DNA of 64,000 bases from Faecalibacterium sp. An122. GTDB taxonomy: Bacteria; Bacillota; Clostridia; Oscillospirales; Ruminococcaceae. The stretch spans positions 1-64,000 of the forward strand of contig NZ_NFLL01000015.1 of the NCBI RefSeq assembly GCF_002160895.1, in the 5' to 3' direction. Made by a program: the position numbers and the translations under genes. Under the pieces are notes generated by a model, which made no database searches, had not been told where the DNA came from, and saw only the letters and a list, made by a program, of their open reading frames with translations. How positions within the stretch are numbered: position 1 is the stretch's first letter; the number at the start of each line of letters is the position of its first letter. Positions 44,542 through 53,088 of the stretch are shown here, one piece after another.

Positions 44542-45165
44542 ATGAAACAGCAGATTGTTCTGTCACCCGAATCGTTTGCCGCTGTCCACACCGCTGTGGA
44601 TAAAGCATCGGAGGACGGCGTACCAGTTTTGCGGGTGGTGAAACGGGAGAAAATCCACCTCTATGACCAGAACACTTACGCAAAGCTCAAGGAGCTTTCG
44701 TTCCACAACGGTGTAATTGAGGTAAAGATGAAGAGCCGGCTTTTGCCGGACGCCCCCGACTTTGCCCGTGGATTCATCGGGATTGTCTACCGGGCCAACC
44801 AGGCGGATGCCGAGTTTGAATCATTTTACGTCCGGCCCACCAATGGCCGCGGCTGCACCGACCCCGTCCGCAAAGCCCATGGATGCCAGTATTTTTCCTA
44901 TCCGGGGTATACCTTCGACTATTTCCGGGAGTTTGGCATCACCGCCTATGAGGCGCCGGTGGAGGTGGCCCTGAATGAATGGTTCATCCTCAGGGCGGTG
45001 ATACAGGACAGCACCGCGTCGTTTTATCTGGACGGGGCAGAGGAGCCGGTGCTGGTGGTTCGGGATATGAAGCATGGCAGCGGGCAGCACGGCGCAGTGG
45101 GGATTTTTGTGGATATCGGCACCGAGGCCCTCATCGCAGAAATGACGGTGACCTGTACCGACTGA
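44542..45165 (+). CDS. Jelly-roll (LamG/DUF1080-like) protein
   Basis: A 207-residue soluble protein with a beta-sandwich pattern: FHNGVIEVKMKSRL, GFIGIVYRANQADAEFESFY, VRPTNGRG, then EWFILRAVIQDSTASFYLDG and GAVGIFVDIGTEALIAEM. This strand order resembles concanavalin A-like folds such as DUF1080 sugar-binding or glycosidase domains. There is no signal peptide. AAAGGAGCAAACCAAA precedes the ATG, and an extended -10 (TGGTATTAT) lies near 44450. Function unknown; binding a small sugar is a guess. Confidence 0.65.
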   Translation: MKQQIVLSPESFAAVHTAVDKASEDGVPVLRVVKREKIHLYDQNTYAKLKELSFHNGVIEVKMKSRLLPDAPDFARGFIGIVYRANQADAEFESFYVRPTNGRGCTDPVRKAHGCQYFSYPGYTFDYFREFGITAYEAPVEVALNEWFILRAVIQDSTASFYLDGAEEPVLVVRDMKHGSGQHGAVGIFVDIGTEALIAEMTVTCTD

Positions 45166-45280
45166 TCCGTCCCAAAACACCAGAGGCAAAGAACGTCGTA
45201 TTTTGGGGGTTGTCCGCCCGGGCCGGGATGATTATAATGGGTCTGCTGATATACAAACCTATGGTCAAAAGGAGGACGGC

Positions 45281-45847
45281 ATGAAGGATCGGGTCAAAGT
45301 GCTCACCAAGCTGTTTGTTTCCACCCTCTACCTGAGCGCATTTACCTTTGGGGGCGGGTATGTCATCGTTACCCTGATGAAGAAAAAGTTTGTGGACGAA
45401 TACCACTGGATCGAGGAGGATGAAATGTTGGATCTGGTGGCCATCGCCCAGTCGGCCCCGGGGCCCATTGCGGTGAATGGCGCCATTGTGGTGGGCTACA
45501 AGCTGGATGGAATGCTGGGGGCTCTGGTGGCCATTGTGGCCACCATCATCCCGCCCTTTGTCATCATCTCGGCGGTGTCGGTCTTTTATGATCTGTTCCG
45601 CACCAATTTCATCATCGGCCAGATGCTGGAAGGAATGCAGGCCGGCGTGGGCGCGGTGATTGCCTCGGTGGTATGGGAGATGGGGGCCGACGTGGTCAAG
45701 AGCAAAAATACATCTTCCGTCCTGATTATGATGGCCGCTTTTGCCGCCACCTGTTTCTTTGAAGTGAATGTGGTGATTGTGGTTCTGGTCTGCGCCCTGC
45801 TGGGCGTGGTGCGGACGTTGCTCAGCCGGAAGGAGGGGTCCAAATGA
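45281..45847 (+). CDS. Chromate-transporter family protein, half 1
   Basis: A 188-residue CHR-family protein with about six hydrophobic segments, one half of a bidomain ChrA. Motifs AFTFGGGYVIVTLMKK and LVAIAQSAPGPIAVNGAIVVGY are the conserved GGGY and PGP signatures. AAAAGGAGGACGGC precedes the ATG. It overlaps the next gene by four bases (ATGA), so the halves are made together. Despite the family name, chromate efflux is rarely the native role in anaerobes; the true anion is unknown. Confidence 0.88.
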   Translation: MKDRVKVLTKLFVSTLYLSAFTFGGGYVIVTLMKKKFVDEYHWIEEDEMLDLVAIAQSAPGPIAVNGAIVVGYKLDGMLGALVAIVATIIPPFVIISAVSVFYDLFRTNFIIGQMLEGMQAGVGAVIASVVWEMGADVVKSKNTSSVLIMMAAFAATCFFEVNVVIVVLVCALLGVVRTLLSRKEGSK

Positions 45848-46407
45848 TTCTGCTGCAGCTGTTTTGGAGCTTTCTGCAAATCGGGGCCTTCAGCTTTGGC
45901 GGAGGATACGCCGCCGTCCCACTGATTCAAAGCCAGATTGTGGACCAGCACGCCTGGCTGGCCATGTCGGAGTTCACCGACCTCATCACCATTTCCCAGA
46001 TGACCCCCGGCCCCATCGCCATCAATGCAGCCACCTTTGTGGGCATCAAAATCGCCGGAATTCCCGGCGCGCTGGCGGCCACCTTTGGCTGCATTCTGCC
46101 CTCCTGCATCATCGTCATCCTGATTGCCCGGTTGTACCTCAAATACCGCAGTCTGGATCTGCTGCAGGGGGTGCTGGCCTCCCTGCGCCCGGCGGTGGTG
46201 GCTATGATTGCCGCCGCGGGAATTTCGATTCTGATTTCTGCCTTTTGGGGCTCGGGAGCGGTGATCCGTCTGGCGAGCACCAACTGGGTCCTGGTGGTTA
46301 TATTTGGGATCAGCGTTTTCCTTCTCCAAAAGGGCAAGATGAACGCCATTGTGGTTATGGTGCTGGCGGGCGTTTTGAAACTGGCGGCGGCGCTGGCAGG
46401 ATTTTAA
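45844..46407 (+). CDS. Chromate-transporter family protein, half 2
   Basis: A 187-residue partner of the preceding protein, with the same motifs, AFSFGGGYAAVPLIQSQ and ISQMTPGPIAINAATFVG, in the short-chain CHR arrangement. The halves are homologous and probably insert in opposite orientations to form one carrier. No regulator of the ChrB type is nearby. Confidence 0.88.
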   Translation: MILLQLFWSFLQIGAFSFGGGYAAVPLIQSQIVDQHAWLAMSEFTDLITISQMTPGPIAINAATFVGIKIAGIPGALAATFGCILPSCIIVILIARLYLKYRSLDLLQGVLASLRPAVVAMIAAAGISILISAFWGSGAVIRLASTNWVLVVIFGISVFLLQKGKMNAIVVMVLAGVLKLAAALAGF

Positions 46408-46498
46408 GCCAGGCCGCTCGGGGCGCATCAGTCCCTGAAAGAGTCCCGGCAGGATTTTTCCATCCATGACCTGAGAGAGCTGAATCTCTATAAAAAGA

Positions 46499-46540
46499 AC
46501 GCCCCTGCGCTGAACAACAAGGCGCAGGGGCGTTTGTTTT
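46499..46540. terminator. Bidirectional terminator between CHR and MerR genes
   Basis: ACGCCCCTGCGC and GCGCAGGGGCGT pair; TTGTTTTG follows on the plus strand, and TTCTTTTTATAG on the minus strand. Confidence 0.8.
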
Positions 46541-46553
46541 GCTATACAAAAAT

Positions 46554-47381
46554 TCAGGGCTCCTCCACCGGGACACGGAGGATACAATAGGACTGGCGGA
46601 TGTGGTTCTGCAAAGTGTAGCTGACTATTTCCTTGAGGATGATGCGGCCGGGAATTAGGTTCAGATGGCGGATGTGCTCCAGAGCCCGGGCGTACTGCTG
46701 ATTGTGCTCCTCCTGGGCCGTTTCGCGGTGGACCGGATAGGAAAGATACTGCTCAAAAACCCGGCCGGCGGGCAGCAGGACGGCGGGAGGCTCGGGCATA
46801 AGCCCCGCGGCCTCGACTTTGTCCGCCGGGACCGAGAATCCCCACTCGGGCTGCCAGTGATTTTGCTGGTCCAGCGTTACCCGCTGAGCTGAATGCACCA
46901 CCGGCATGGCCTCCACCCAGCGGTCCAGCTGGGTGTATGTGCCGGCGTCGTTGACGAATTGCTGTTCCAGGGTGTGGGGCAGAAACCATACAGGCGGCAC
47001 GGTGCGGATATGCCATTCCCCGGCCTGGCACAACTTGAGGTCTGCCCTCATGTTTTGTAGGGCTTCCAGGATCAGCTGCTTTTGCTTCAGCTCGTCGGTC
47101 AGGGCCTGCTGGTGGATCTGGAGCATCTGCTCCAGGTCGGCGGCGGTGCTGTCGGTGACGATCTTGTGGCTTTCCTTCACAGAGAAACCCATGTTTTTCA
47201 TCCGCTTGCACTCCAGAATGACGCTGGCGTCCCACAAATTGTAAAAGCGGTAGTGGTTTTCCTGGGTGTCGGGCTTCAAGATGCCGGTTTCTTCATAGTA
47301 TTTCAGGAAGTGGGGCGACACACCCATCCGTTTGGCGAATTCGCCGATCCGGTATTTGGGAGAATGTGACTCAGAATGCAT
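46554..47381 (-). CDS. MerR-family regulator
   Basis: A 275-residue regulator. The N-terminal MerR winged helix reads YRIGEFAKRMGVSPHFLKYY then EETGILKP (residues about 9-40), and a helix of about 40 residues (80-120) would form the dimer coil. The C-terminal 150 residues are a GyrI/effector-binding-like domain with PVWFLPHTL and LPAGRVFEQYL. AGGAGGAAAAC precedes the ATG at 47381. It is divergent from the flavocytochrome-type reductase, whose promoter has the distorted spacing MerR proteins act on. The ligand is unknown. Confidence 0.88.
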   Translation of the reverse strand: MHSESHSPKYRIGEFAKRMGVSPHFLKYYEETGILKPDTQENHYRFYNLWDASVILECKRMKNMGFSVKESHKIVTDSTAADLEQMLQIHQQALTDELKQKQLILEALQNMRADLKLCQAGEWHIRTVPPVWFLPHTLEQQFVNDAGTYTQLDRWVEAMPVVHSAQRVTLDQQNHWQPEWGFSVPADKVEAAGLMPEPPAVLLPAGRVFEQYLSYPVHRETAQEEHNQQYARALEHIRHLNLIPGRIILKEIVSYTLQNHIRQSYCILRVPVEEP

Positions 47382-47418
47382 GTTTTCCTCCTGACTGCGC
47401 GCAAAAGGTGACAAGGCT

Positions 47419-47450
47419 CTTGACCTGCGGGTTGCTGTCAAGTGTACAAT
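47419..47450 (+). promoter_or_regulatory. MerR-type promoter of the reductase gene
   Basis: TTGACC (47420-47425) and TACAAT (47445-47450) are separated by 19 bp instead of 17, and the perfect dyad CTTGAC-N12-GTCAAG (47419-47442) sits across the -35 and the spacer. Over-long spacing with the dyad inside is the hallmark of MerR-activated promoters. Confidence 0.75.
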
Positions 47451-47542
47451 AAAGGGCAAGTGGATGGTTAAGGAAGTAACAAACCGTCCGGGCCTGGATC
47501 ACAGGCCGAACAGGAAACACGAAAAACGAAGGAGCAACAACT

Positions 47543-49537
47543 ATGGAAAAGATTTCCCGCAAGGGCTTTCTGCGGGCGACGGCTGCCGCCGCCATGAGCG
47601 CAGCCACCGTCGGCGCTCTGGCCGCCTGCACCAATGACAAGGGCGCAGCTTCCTCTGCCGCCGGCAATGCCGGCATCTACACCCCCGGCACCTACTCGGC
47701 CACCGAGACCGGCACCAGCGCCGTGACGGTGACCATGACCTTCAGCGACAGCGCCATCACCGAGGTAAAGGTGGATACCTCCAAGGAGACCATCCAGCTG
47801 GCGGTGGATTCGGCCGAGCAGTTCCAGGAGGCCCTGATGGCCGCCCAGAGCTCCGAGATTGACACCGTGTCGGGCGCCACCATCACCTCCAACGCCGTCA
47901 AGAAAGCGGCCGCCAGCTGCATCGAGCAGGCCATGGGCCTGGCCACCGAGGAAGAGGAAACGCCGGTGGTGGACGACGGCACTCCCGCCTGGCTGGGCCA
48001 TGAGCCGGAGATCGCCGACAGCGATATCGTCGAGACCCTGGACACCGAGGTCCTGGTGGTGGGCGGCGGCACCGGCGGCCTGTTCGCGGCCTGCAGCGCA
48101 GGGGAGAACGGCGCCAAGACCCTGGTCATCGACAAGCTGACCTCGGGCGGCGTTCGGGACGACCTGGGCGCCATCGACAGCCGCTACCAGAAGGAATGGG
48201 GCACCAAGATCGACAAGTTTGATTACATCACCGAGATGACCAAGATTGCAGCGGGCCGCCTGGACCAGCGCCTGGTCAAGCTGTGGGCCGAGGAGTCGGG
48301 CGAGGCCATCGACTGGTACGGCGACCGTCTGGCCGAGCGCGGCGTCGAGCTGTGGCATGAGGCCGGCGGCGACGACGAGGGTTCCCGGTACGTCCACTTT
48401 GCCACCGGTCACTCGCCCCGCTGGGCCGGCAGCGACGACGGCGAGGGGAACGAGCTGGACGGCGCCAAAGTCCTGACCGACTACGCCAAGACCCTGGGCG
48501 TGGAATTCCGCTACAACACCCCCATGGTCAAGCTGACCAAGGAGGATGGCCGGGTCACCGGCGTCATCGCCCAGAATGAGGACGGGGACTACGTCCGCAT
48601 CAACGCATCCAAGGGCGTCATCGTCTGCACCGGCGGCTACTCCATGAACTATGAGATGATGGATGCCCTGCAGCCCCAGAACCTGGCCATTGTGGGCCGC
48701 AACGGTTCCATTCCCGGCTGCACCGGCGACGGCATCAAGGCCTGCATCTGGGCCGGCGGCAAGTTCGACGAGACCCACAGCATGATGATGTTTGACCGTG
48801 CAGCCCTCAAGCCGGACGCTGTGCCCGGCCGCGCCCAGACCGAGGGCGGCGAGAGCGGCTTCTTCTGGATGGGCAGCCAGCCCTTCCTGAAGGTCAACTC
48901 CAAGGGTGAGCGGTTCTTCAACGAGTCGGGCACCTATGAGGGCATCCTCCACGCCGACGAGTTCAACGAGGATCACTGCCATTATACCATTTTTGACTCC
49001 GATTGGACAACCTATATCCAGTCCTTCAAGACCCACGGCTGCAGCCGTATGTTTGCCTTCCCCAACGGCGCAGACCCCAACATGACCTATCAGGTGGTGG
49101 AAGGGATGCTGCCCGGCCTGATCGAGGACGGCTTCCTGTTCAAGTGCGACACCATCGCCGAGCTGGCCGAAAAGCTGGGCCTGCCTGCCGATACCCTGGA
49201 GGCCACCGTGGAGCGCTACAATGAGCTGTACGACAAGGGCGTGGACGAGGACTTCGGCAAGGAGTCCTTCCGCCTGAGCGCCGTCCGCAAGGCCCCCTTC
49301 TACGGTGCAAAGAACACCGGCTACATCCTCTGCACCATGGACGGCATCCAGATCGACCAGAACATGAACGCTGTGGATACCAACAACCAGCCCATTCCCG
49401 GCCTGTACGTGGTGGGCAATGACTCGGGCGCCTACTTCTCGGGCACCTATCCCAACCTGTCCACCGGCGCCGCCTGCGGCCGCACCGTGACCTTTGGCCG
49501 CCGGGCAGGCCGGATCGCCGCCACCAGCGGCATCTGA
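47543..49537 (+). CDS. FAD/FMN-dependent reductase lipoprotein (fumarate/urocanate reductase-like)
   Basis: A 664-residue exported flavoprotein. The signal has SRKGFLRATAA and a lipobox LAAC, so it acts outside on a lipid anchor. An FMN-binding domain follows (about 48-135) with the covalent attachment sequence SGATITSN, then a fumarate reductase-type FAD domain (about 165-660) with GGGTGGLFAACSAGENGAK at its start and GNDSGAYFSGTYPN near the end. Such proteins pass electrons to fumarate, urocanate, acrylate-type or related acceptors. The exact acceptor is not readable; the active-site arginine region differs from classical fumarate reductases. It is controlled by the MerR gene next door. Confidence 0.85.
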   Translation: MEKISRKGFLRATAAAAMSAATVGALAACTNDKGAASSAAGNAGIYTPGTYSATETGTSAVTVTMTFSDSAITEVKVDTSKETIQLAVDSAEQFQEALMAAQSSEIDTVSGATITSNAVKKAAASCIEQAMGLATEEEETPVVDDGTPAWLGHEPEIADSDIVETLDTEVLVVGGGTGGLFAACSAGENGAKTLVIDKLTSGGVRDDLGAIDSRYQKEWGTKIDKFDYITEMTKIAAGRLDQRLVKLWAEESGEAIDWYGDRLAERGVELWHEAGGDDEGSRYVHFATGHSPRWAGSDDGEGNELDGAKVLTDYAKTLGVEFRYNTPMVKLTKEDGRVTGVIAQNEDGDYVRINASKGVIVCTGGYSMNYEMMDALQPQNLAIVGRNGSIPGCTGDGIKACIWAGGKFDETHSMMMFDRAALKPDAVPGRAQTEGGESGFFWMGSQPFLKVNSKGERFFNESGTYEGILHADEFNEDHCHYTIFDSDWTTYIQSFKTHGCSRMFAFPNGADPNMTYQVVEGMLPGLIEDGFLFKCDTIAELAEKLGLPADTLEATVERYNELYDKGVDEDFGKESFRLSAVRKAPFYGAKNTGYILCTMDGIQIDQNMNAVDTNNQPIPGLYVVGNDSGAYFSGTYPNLSTGAACGRTVTFGRRAGRIAATSGI

Positions 49538-49596
49538 TCCGCCCCGCCGGCCCCGGACTGAATTTTTGCAGAGAAACCTTCTTTCATAAAACCGCA

Positions 49597-49643
49597 CAGC
49601 ACGGAAATGAGCCTTTGCACGGGCTGGTTTCCGTGCTGTTTTT
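49597..49643 (+). terminator. Terminator after the reductase gene
   Basis: CAGCACGGAAA and TTTCCGTGCTG pair around an inner stem, followed by TTTTTATG. Confidence 0.8.
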
Positions 49644-49696
49644 ATGGGGCAAAGTCTGCTATAATAGGGTCGATACAGGATAAGGGAGGCTGGAAG

Positions 49697-52213
49697 ATGG
49701 CAGATCATATTGAGATACGGGGCGCGCGGGTCCACAACCTGAAAAACATCGACCTGGACATTCCTCTGGGCAAGCTGGTGGGGATTGCGGGGGTGTCCGG
49801 CTCGGGCAAATCCTCGCTGGCGCTGGGGATTTTGTATGCGGAGGGGTCCCGCCGCTATCTGGAAGCTCTGTCGGCCTACACCCGGCGGAGACTGGTCCAG
49901 GCGGCGGAGGCCAACATCGACTCCATTGAATCCATCCCGGCGGCGCTGGCCCTCCATCAGCGGCCTGCGGTGCCGGGCATCCGGAGCACCTTCGGCACCT
50001 CCACCGAACTGCTCAACCCGCTGCGGCTGATGTTCTCCCGCCTGGGGAGCCATTGCTGCCCAAACGGCCATCGGGTGCCGCCCTCTCTGAATGTGGCGGC
50101 GGGCCGGCCGCTGGTCTGCCCGGTGTGCGGGGTGTCCTTTGACGGCCCCAGCGCCGAGAGTTTTTCTTTCAACAGCGAGGGCGCCTGCAAGCGGTGCGGG
50201 GGAACCGGCGTGGTGCGGACGGTGGATGAGTCCACCCTGGTGCCGGACGAATCCCTCACCATCGATGAGGGGGCGGTGGCTCCCTGGAATTCCCTCATGT
50301 GGTCCTTGATGACCGATGTCTGCCGGGAGATGGGGGTCCGCACCGACGTGCCTTTCTCCCAGCTGACCGCGCAGGAGCGGGAGACTGTGTTTCACGGCCC
50401 GGCGGAGAAAAAACACATCTTCTACCGGCCCAAGAACGGCGCATCGGCGGGGGAGTTGGACTTCACCTATTTCAACGCAGTCTATACGGTGGAAAACGCC
50501 CTGGCCAAGGTGAAGGATGACAAGGGCATGAAGCGGGTGGAACGGTTCCTGAAACAATCCGACTGTCCCGACTGCGGCGGGACCCGGCTGAGCGAACAGG
50601 CCCGGTCCAGCCTGCTCTGCGGCAAAAATCTGGCCGAGGTCACCGCCATGACCCTGGACGAGCTGATCCCTTGGGTGGAGGCAGTGCCGGCGGCCATGCC
50701 CCAGACCATGCAGGAGATGGCAGGGAGCATCTGCCGCCAGTTCCTCCACACCGCCCAGCGGCTGATGGAACTGGGACTGGGGTATCTGTCCCTGGACCGG
50801 GCGGGCGCCACCCTGTCCACCGGCGAGCGGCAGCGGGTCCAGCTGGCCCGTGCGGTGCGCAACCGCACCACCGGAGTGCTGTATGTGCTGGATGAGCCCT
50901 CCATCGGCCTGCACCCCTCCAATGTGGACGGTCTGCTGGGGGTGGTGAAGGACCTGATCGACCACGGAAATTCGGTGGTTCTGGTGGACCACGACGTCCG
51001 GGTCCTGAAAGCCGCCGACTGGGTCATTGAGATGGGCCCCGGCGCCGGGGAATACGGCGGTCGGGTTCTGGCCCAGGGAACCGTGGAGCAGGTGGGCAGC
51101 ACGCCGGGGTCCCTGATTGCCGGTTTTCTGAACGGGCAGGAAAAATCCACGGCCCGGGTGCGGGCATCTGCGGAAGAAATGTTCGATCAGGGGCATATCC
51201 GGCTGTCCACCCGGCCCCTTCATACCGTCCAGGCGCTGGATTTGGACCTGCCCAAAGGGCGGCTGATTGCGGTGACGGGAGTGTCCGGATCAGGCAAGAC
51301 CACCCTGATTCTGGAGAGCCTGATCCCTGCCCTGAAAGCGAAGACCGCCGGCCAGCCTCTGCCCGGTCATGTGGGAGCCGCAGAGGCCCCCGGCGTCCAG
51401 CGGATCGACCTCATCGACGCCACCCCCATCGGGGTGAATGTGCGGTCCACCGTGGCCACCTACAGTGGAGTGCTGGATGATCTGCGTCGTCTGTTTGCCG
51501 CCGCGCCCGAGGCAAAGGCCCGGGGGTACAAGGCAGGGGATTTCTCCTATAACACCGGTTCCCTCCGGTGCCCCGGCTGCGACGGCACCGGTCAGATCAC
51601 CATGGACGTCCAGTTTTTGCCGGATGTGGAGATCGTCTGCCCCGACTGCGGCGGCCGCCGCTACGGAAAAGCCGCCTCTGCGGTCCGCTGCCGTCCCAAG
51701 AAAGCGGCCGGGGACGACCCCGGCGTCTCTTTGCCCGAATTGATGGGAATGACGGTGAAGCAGGCCCTGGAGCGGCTGGCGGGCCACAAAAAGGTGACAG
51801 ACAAGCTGCAGGTACTGGACGATCTGGGCCTGGGCTATCTGACCCTGGGAGAAGCGACGCCGGCCCTGTCGGGCGGCGAGGCCCAGCGGCTCAAGCTGGC
51901 CGCCGAGATGGGCAAAGCCCAGGGCGACGCCGTGTTTGTCTTTGATGAACCCACCATCGGCCTGCATCCCCTGGATGTGCGGGTGCTGCTGGGGGTGTTC
52001 CAGCGGCTGATTGAGGCGGGGGCCACGGTGGTTGTCATTGAACACGATCTGGATATGATTTTGAACGCCGACTACGTGGTGGATATGGGCCCCGGCGGCG
52101 GAAAGGCTGGCGGGCGGATTGTGGCTGCCGGCACACCCGAACAGGTGGCCCAAAAACCGGCCAGCCGCACCGGTCAGTATCTGAAAGACTGCCTCCGTCT
52201 GGAAAACGCATAA
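49697..52213 (+). CDS. UvrA-like ATPase, short form
   Basis: An 838-residue member of the UvrA ABC-ATPase family, about 100 residues shorter than housekeeping UvrA. Both ATPase halves are present: Walker A GVSGSGKSS and GVSGSGKTT, signatures LSTGERQRVQL (altered from LSGGESQR) and LSGGEAQRLKL, Walker B YVLDEPSIGLHP and FVFDEPTIGLHP. Zinc-finger pairs CPVC/CKRCGGTG and CPGCDGTG/CPDCGGRRY are kept. The missing length is in the region that contacts UvrB. No uvrB or uvrC is nearby. Such short forms (UvrA2/DrrC-like) are linked to drug tolerance or alternative lesions. AAGGGAGGCTGGAAG precedes the ATG. Confidence 0.87.
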   Translation: MADHIEIRGARVHNLKNIDLDIPLGKLVGIAGVSGSGKSSLALGILYAEGSRRYLEALSAYTRRRLVQAAEANIDSIESIPAALALHQRPAVPGIRSTFGTSTELLNPLRLMFSRLGSHCCPNGHRVPPSLNVAAGRPLVCPVCGVSFDGPSAESFSFNSEGACKRCGGTGVVRTVDESTLVPDESLTIDEGAVAPWNSLMWSLMTDVCREMGVRTDVPFSQLTAQERETVFHGPAEKKHIFYRPKNGASAGELDFTYFNAVYTVENALAKVKDDKGMKRVERFLKQSDCPDCGGTRLSEQARSSLLCGKNLAEVTAMTLDELIPWVEAVPAAMPQTMQEMAGSICRQFLHTAQRLMELGLGYLSLDRAGATLSTGERQRVQLARAVRNRTTGVLYVLDEPSIGLHPSNVDGLLGVVKDLIDHGNSVVLVDHDVRVLKAADWVIEMGPGAGEYGGRVLAQGTVEQVGSTPGSLIAGFLNGQEKSTARVRASAEEMFDQGHIRLSTRPLHTVQALDLDLPKGRLIAVTGVSGSGKTTLILESLIPALKAKTAGQPLPGHVGAAEAPGVQRIDLIDATPIGVNVRSTVATYSGVLDDLRRLFAAAPEAKARGYKAGDFSYNTGSLRCPGCDGTGQITMDVQFLPDVEIVCPDCGGRRYGKAASAVRCRPKKAAGDDPGVSLPELMGMTVKQALERLAGHKKVTDKLQVLDDLGLGYLTLGEATPALSGGEAQRLKLAAEMGKAQGDAVFVFDEPTIGLHPLDVRVLLGVFQRLIEAGATVVVIEHDLDMILNADYVVDMGPGGGKAGGRIVAAGTPEQVAQKPASRTGQYLKDCLRLENA

Positions 52214-52216
52214 GAA

Positions 52217-52254
52217 AAAGCTGCCCGATGCAGGTCACCGGGCAGCTTTTTTGT
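52217..52254. terminator. Bidirectional terminator between UvrA-like and HAD genes
   Basis: AAAAAGCTGCCCG and CGGGCAGCTTTTT pair around an 11-base loop; T runs follow on both strands. Confidence 0.85.
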
Positions 52255-52263
52255 CTGGAAGTG

Positions 52264-53019
52264 TTACGGCTGGGCTTCACCCGACAGCAGTGCGCCCATC
52301 TGGGCCATGTCCATGGCGAGCATCACAAAATCGGCGTCGGGCAGGGGCTCCTTGGGGGAGATATTGGAGCGGACGTATAGGGTGGCCAGCCCTGCGGCTT
52401 TGGCCCCCGCGATGTCGCAGGCGGCGTCATTGCCGGTCATGATGGAGCGGGCAGGGTCCAGATGGTGCTCTTTCAGCGGCAGCTCAAAGAAACGGAGATC
52501 GGGCTTTTTGCAGCCGCAGGACGAGGAGAGATACACCGCGTCAAAGACCTTGTCCAGCCCCAGGGCCCGCATCTCGTAGGCGGTAAAGATGGCCTGGGCG
52601 TTGGACAGCAGGTAGAGCTTGGCGCCCCTTTCCCGCAGCATCCGGAGCATCTCCAGGGTGCCGTCGTACAGACGGAGGTACTCGGTGGTCATGGCGCGGA
52701 AGAATTGGCCGGCATGAACGGCCAGGTCTTTGCTGACGTTGGCGCCTTTTTCGGTGAAAAGCGCCAGAAAAACCTCCTCGATCTCGATTTCGGGGAAGGC
52801 CTCGTGGCTGTCCCGGCGCAGGCCGCGGCAGTTGGCGGTCCGCTCTTGGGTCAGACGGTTGTAGGCGGTCTGCAGCTCGTCGGGGGTGTAAACCGCGCCG
52901 TAATAGCTGTAGAATCGGGCCAGAGCCGCCCAGGCCTCGGGCTTGTCCTCGTCGGTGTGGATGTCCACCAGGGTTCCGTACAGGTCGAAAATGTAATTTT
53001 CATAGGGGAGTGCGCGCAT
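52264..53019 (-). CDS. HAD-IA phosphatase, YjjG-like
   Basis: A 251-residue phosphatase. Motif I is YIFDLYGTLVD (Asp near residue 11), motif II is YLLSNAQ, and motif III/IV is KKPDLRFF followed by IMTGNDAACDIAGA. The helical cap is inserted after motif I (about 20-95). YjjG relatives remove phosphate from nucleotides, but the substrate here is not known. AGGAGGTTATTGATTGT precedes the ATG at 53019. Tyr replaces the more common Asp in the DxDGTLVD motif (DLYGTLVD), as in many HAD-IA enzymes. Confidence 0.87.
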   Translation of the reverse strand: MRALPYENYIFDLYGTLVDIHTDEDKPEAWAALARFYSYYGAVYTPDELQTAYNRLTQERTANCRGLRRDSHEAFPEIEIEEVFLALFTEKGANVSKDLAVHAGQFFRAMTTEYLRLYDGTLEMLRMLRERGAKLYLLSNAQAIFTAYEMRALGLDKVFDAVYLSSSCGCKKPDLRFFELPLKEHHLDPARSIMTGNDAACDIAGAKAAGLATLYVRSNISPKEPLPDADFVMLAMDMAQMGALLSGEAQP

Positions 53020-53088
53020 ACAATCAATAACCTCCTGCACCTCAAGATTCACACATCGAAAAAATGGTAGCACACCGCCCGGAAAATG

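Noticed and set aside
47468..51223. A 1251-codon open frame on the minus strand
   Set aside because: It runs antisense across the flavoreductase and UvrA-like genes, is rich in G, H, V and Q in a pattern expected from the complement of GC-biased codons, and has no recognisable domain.
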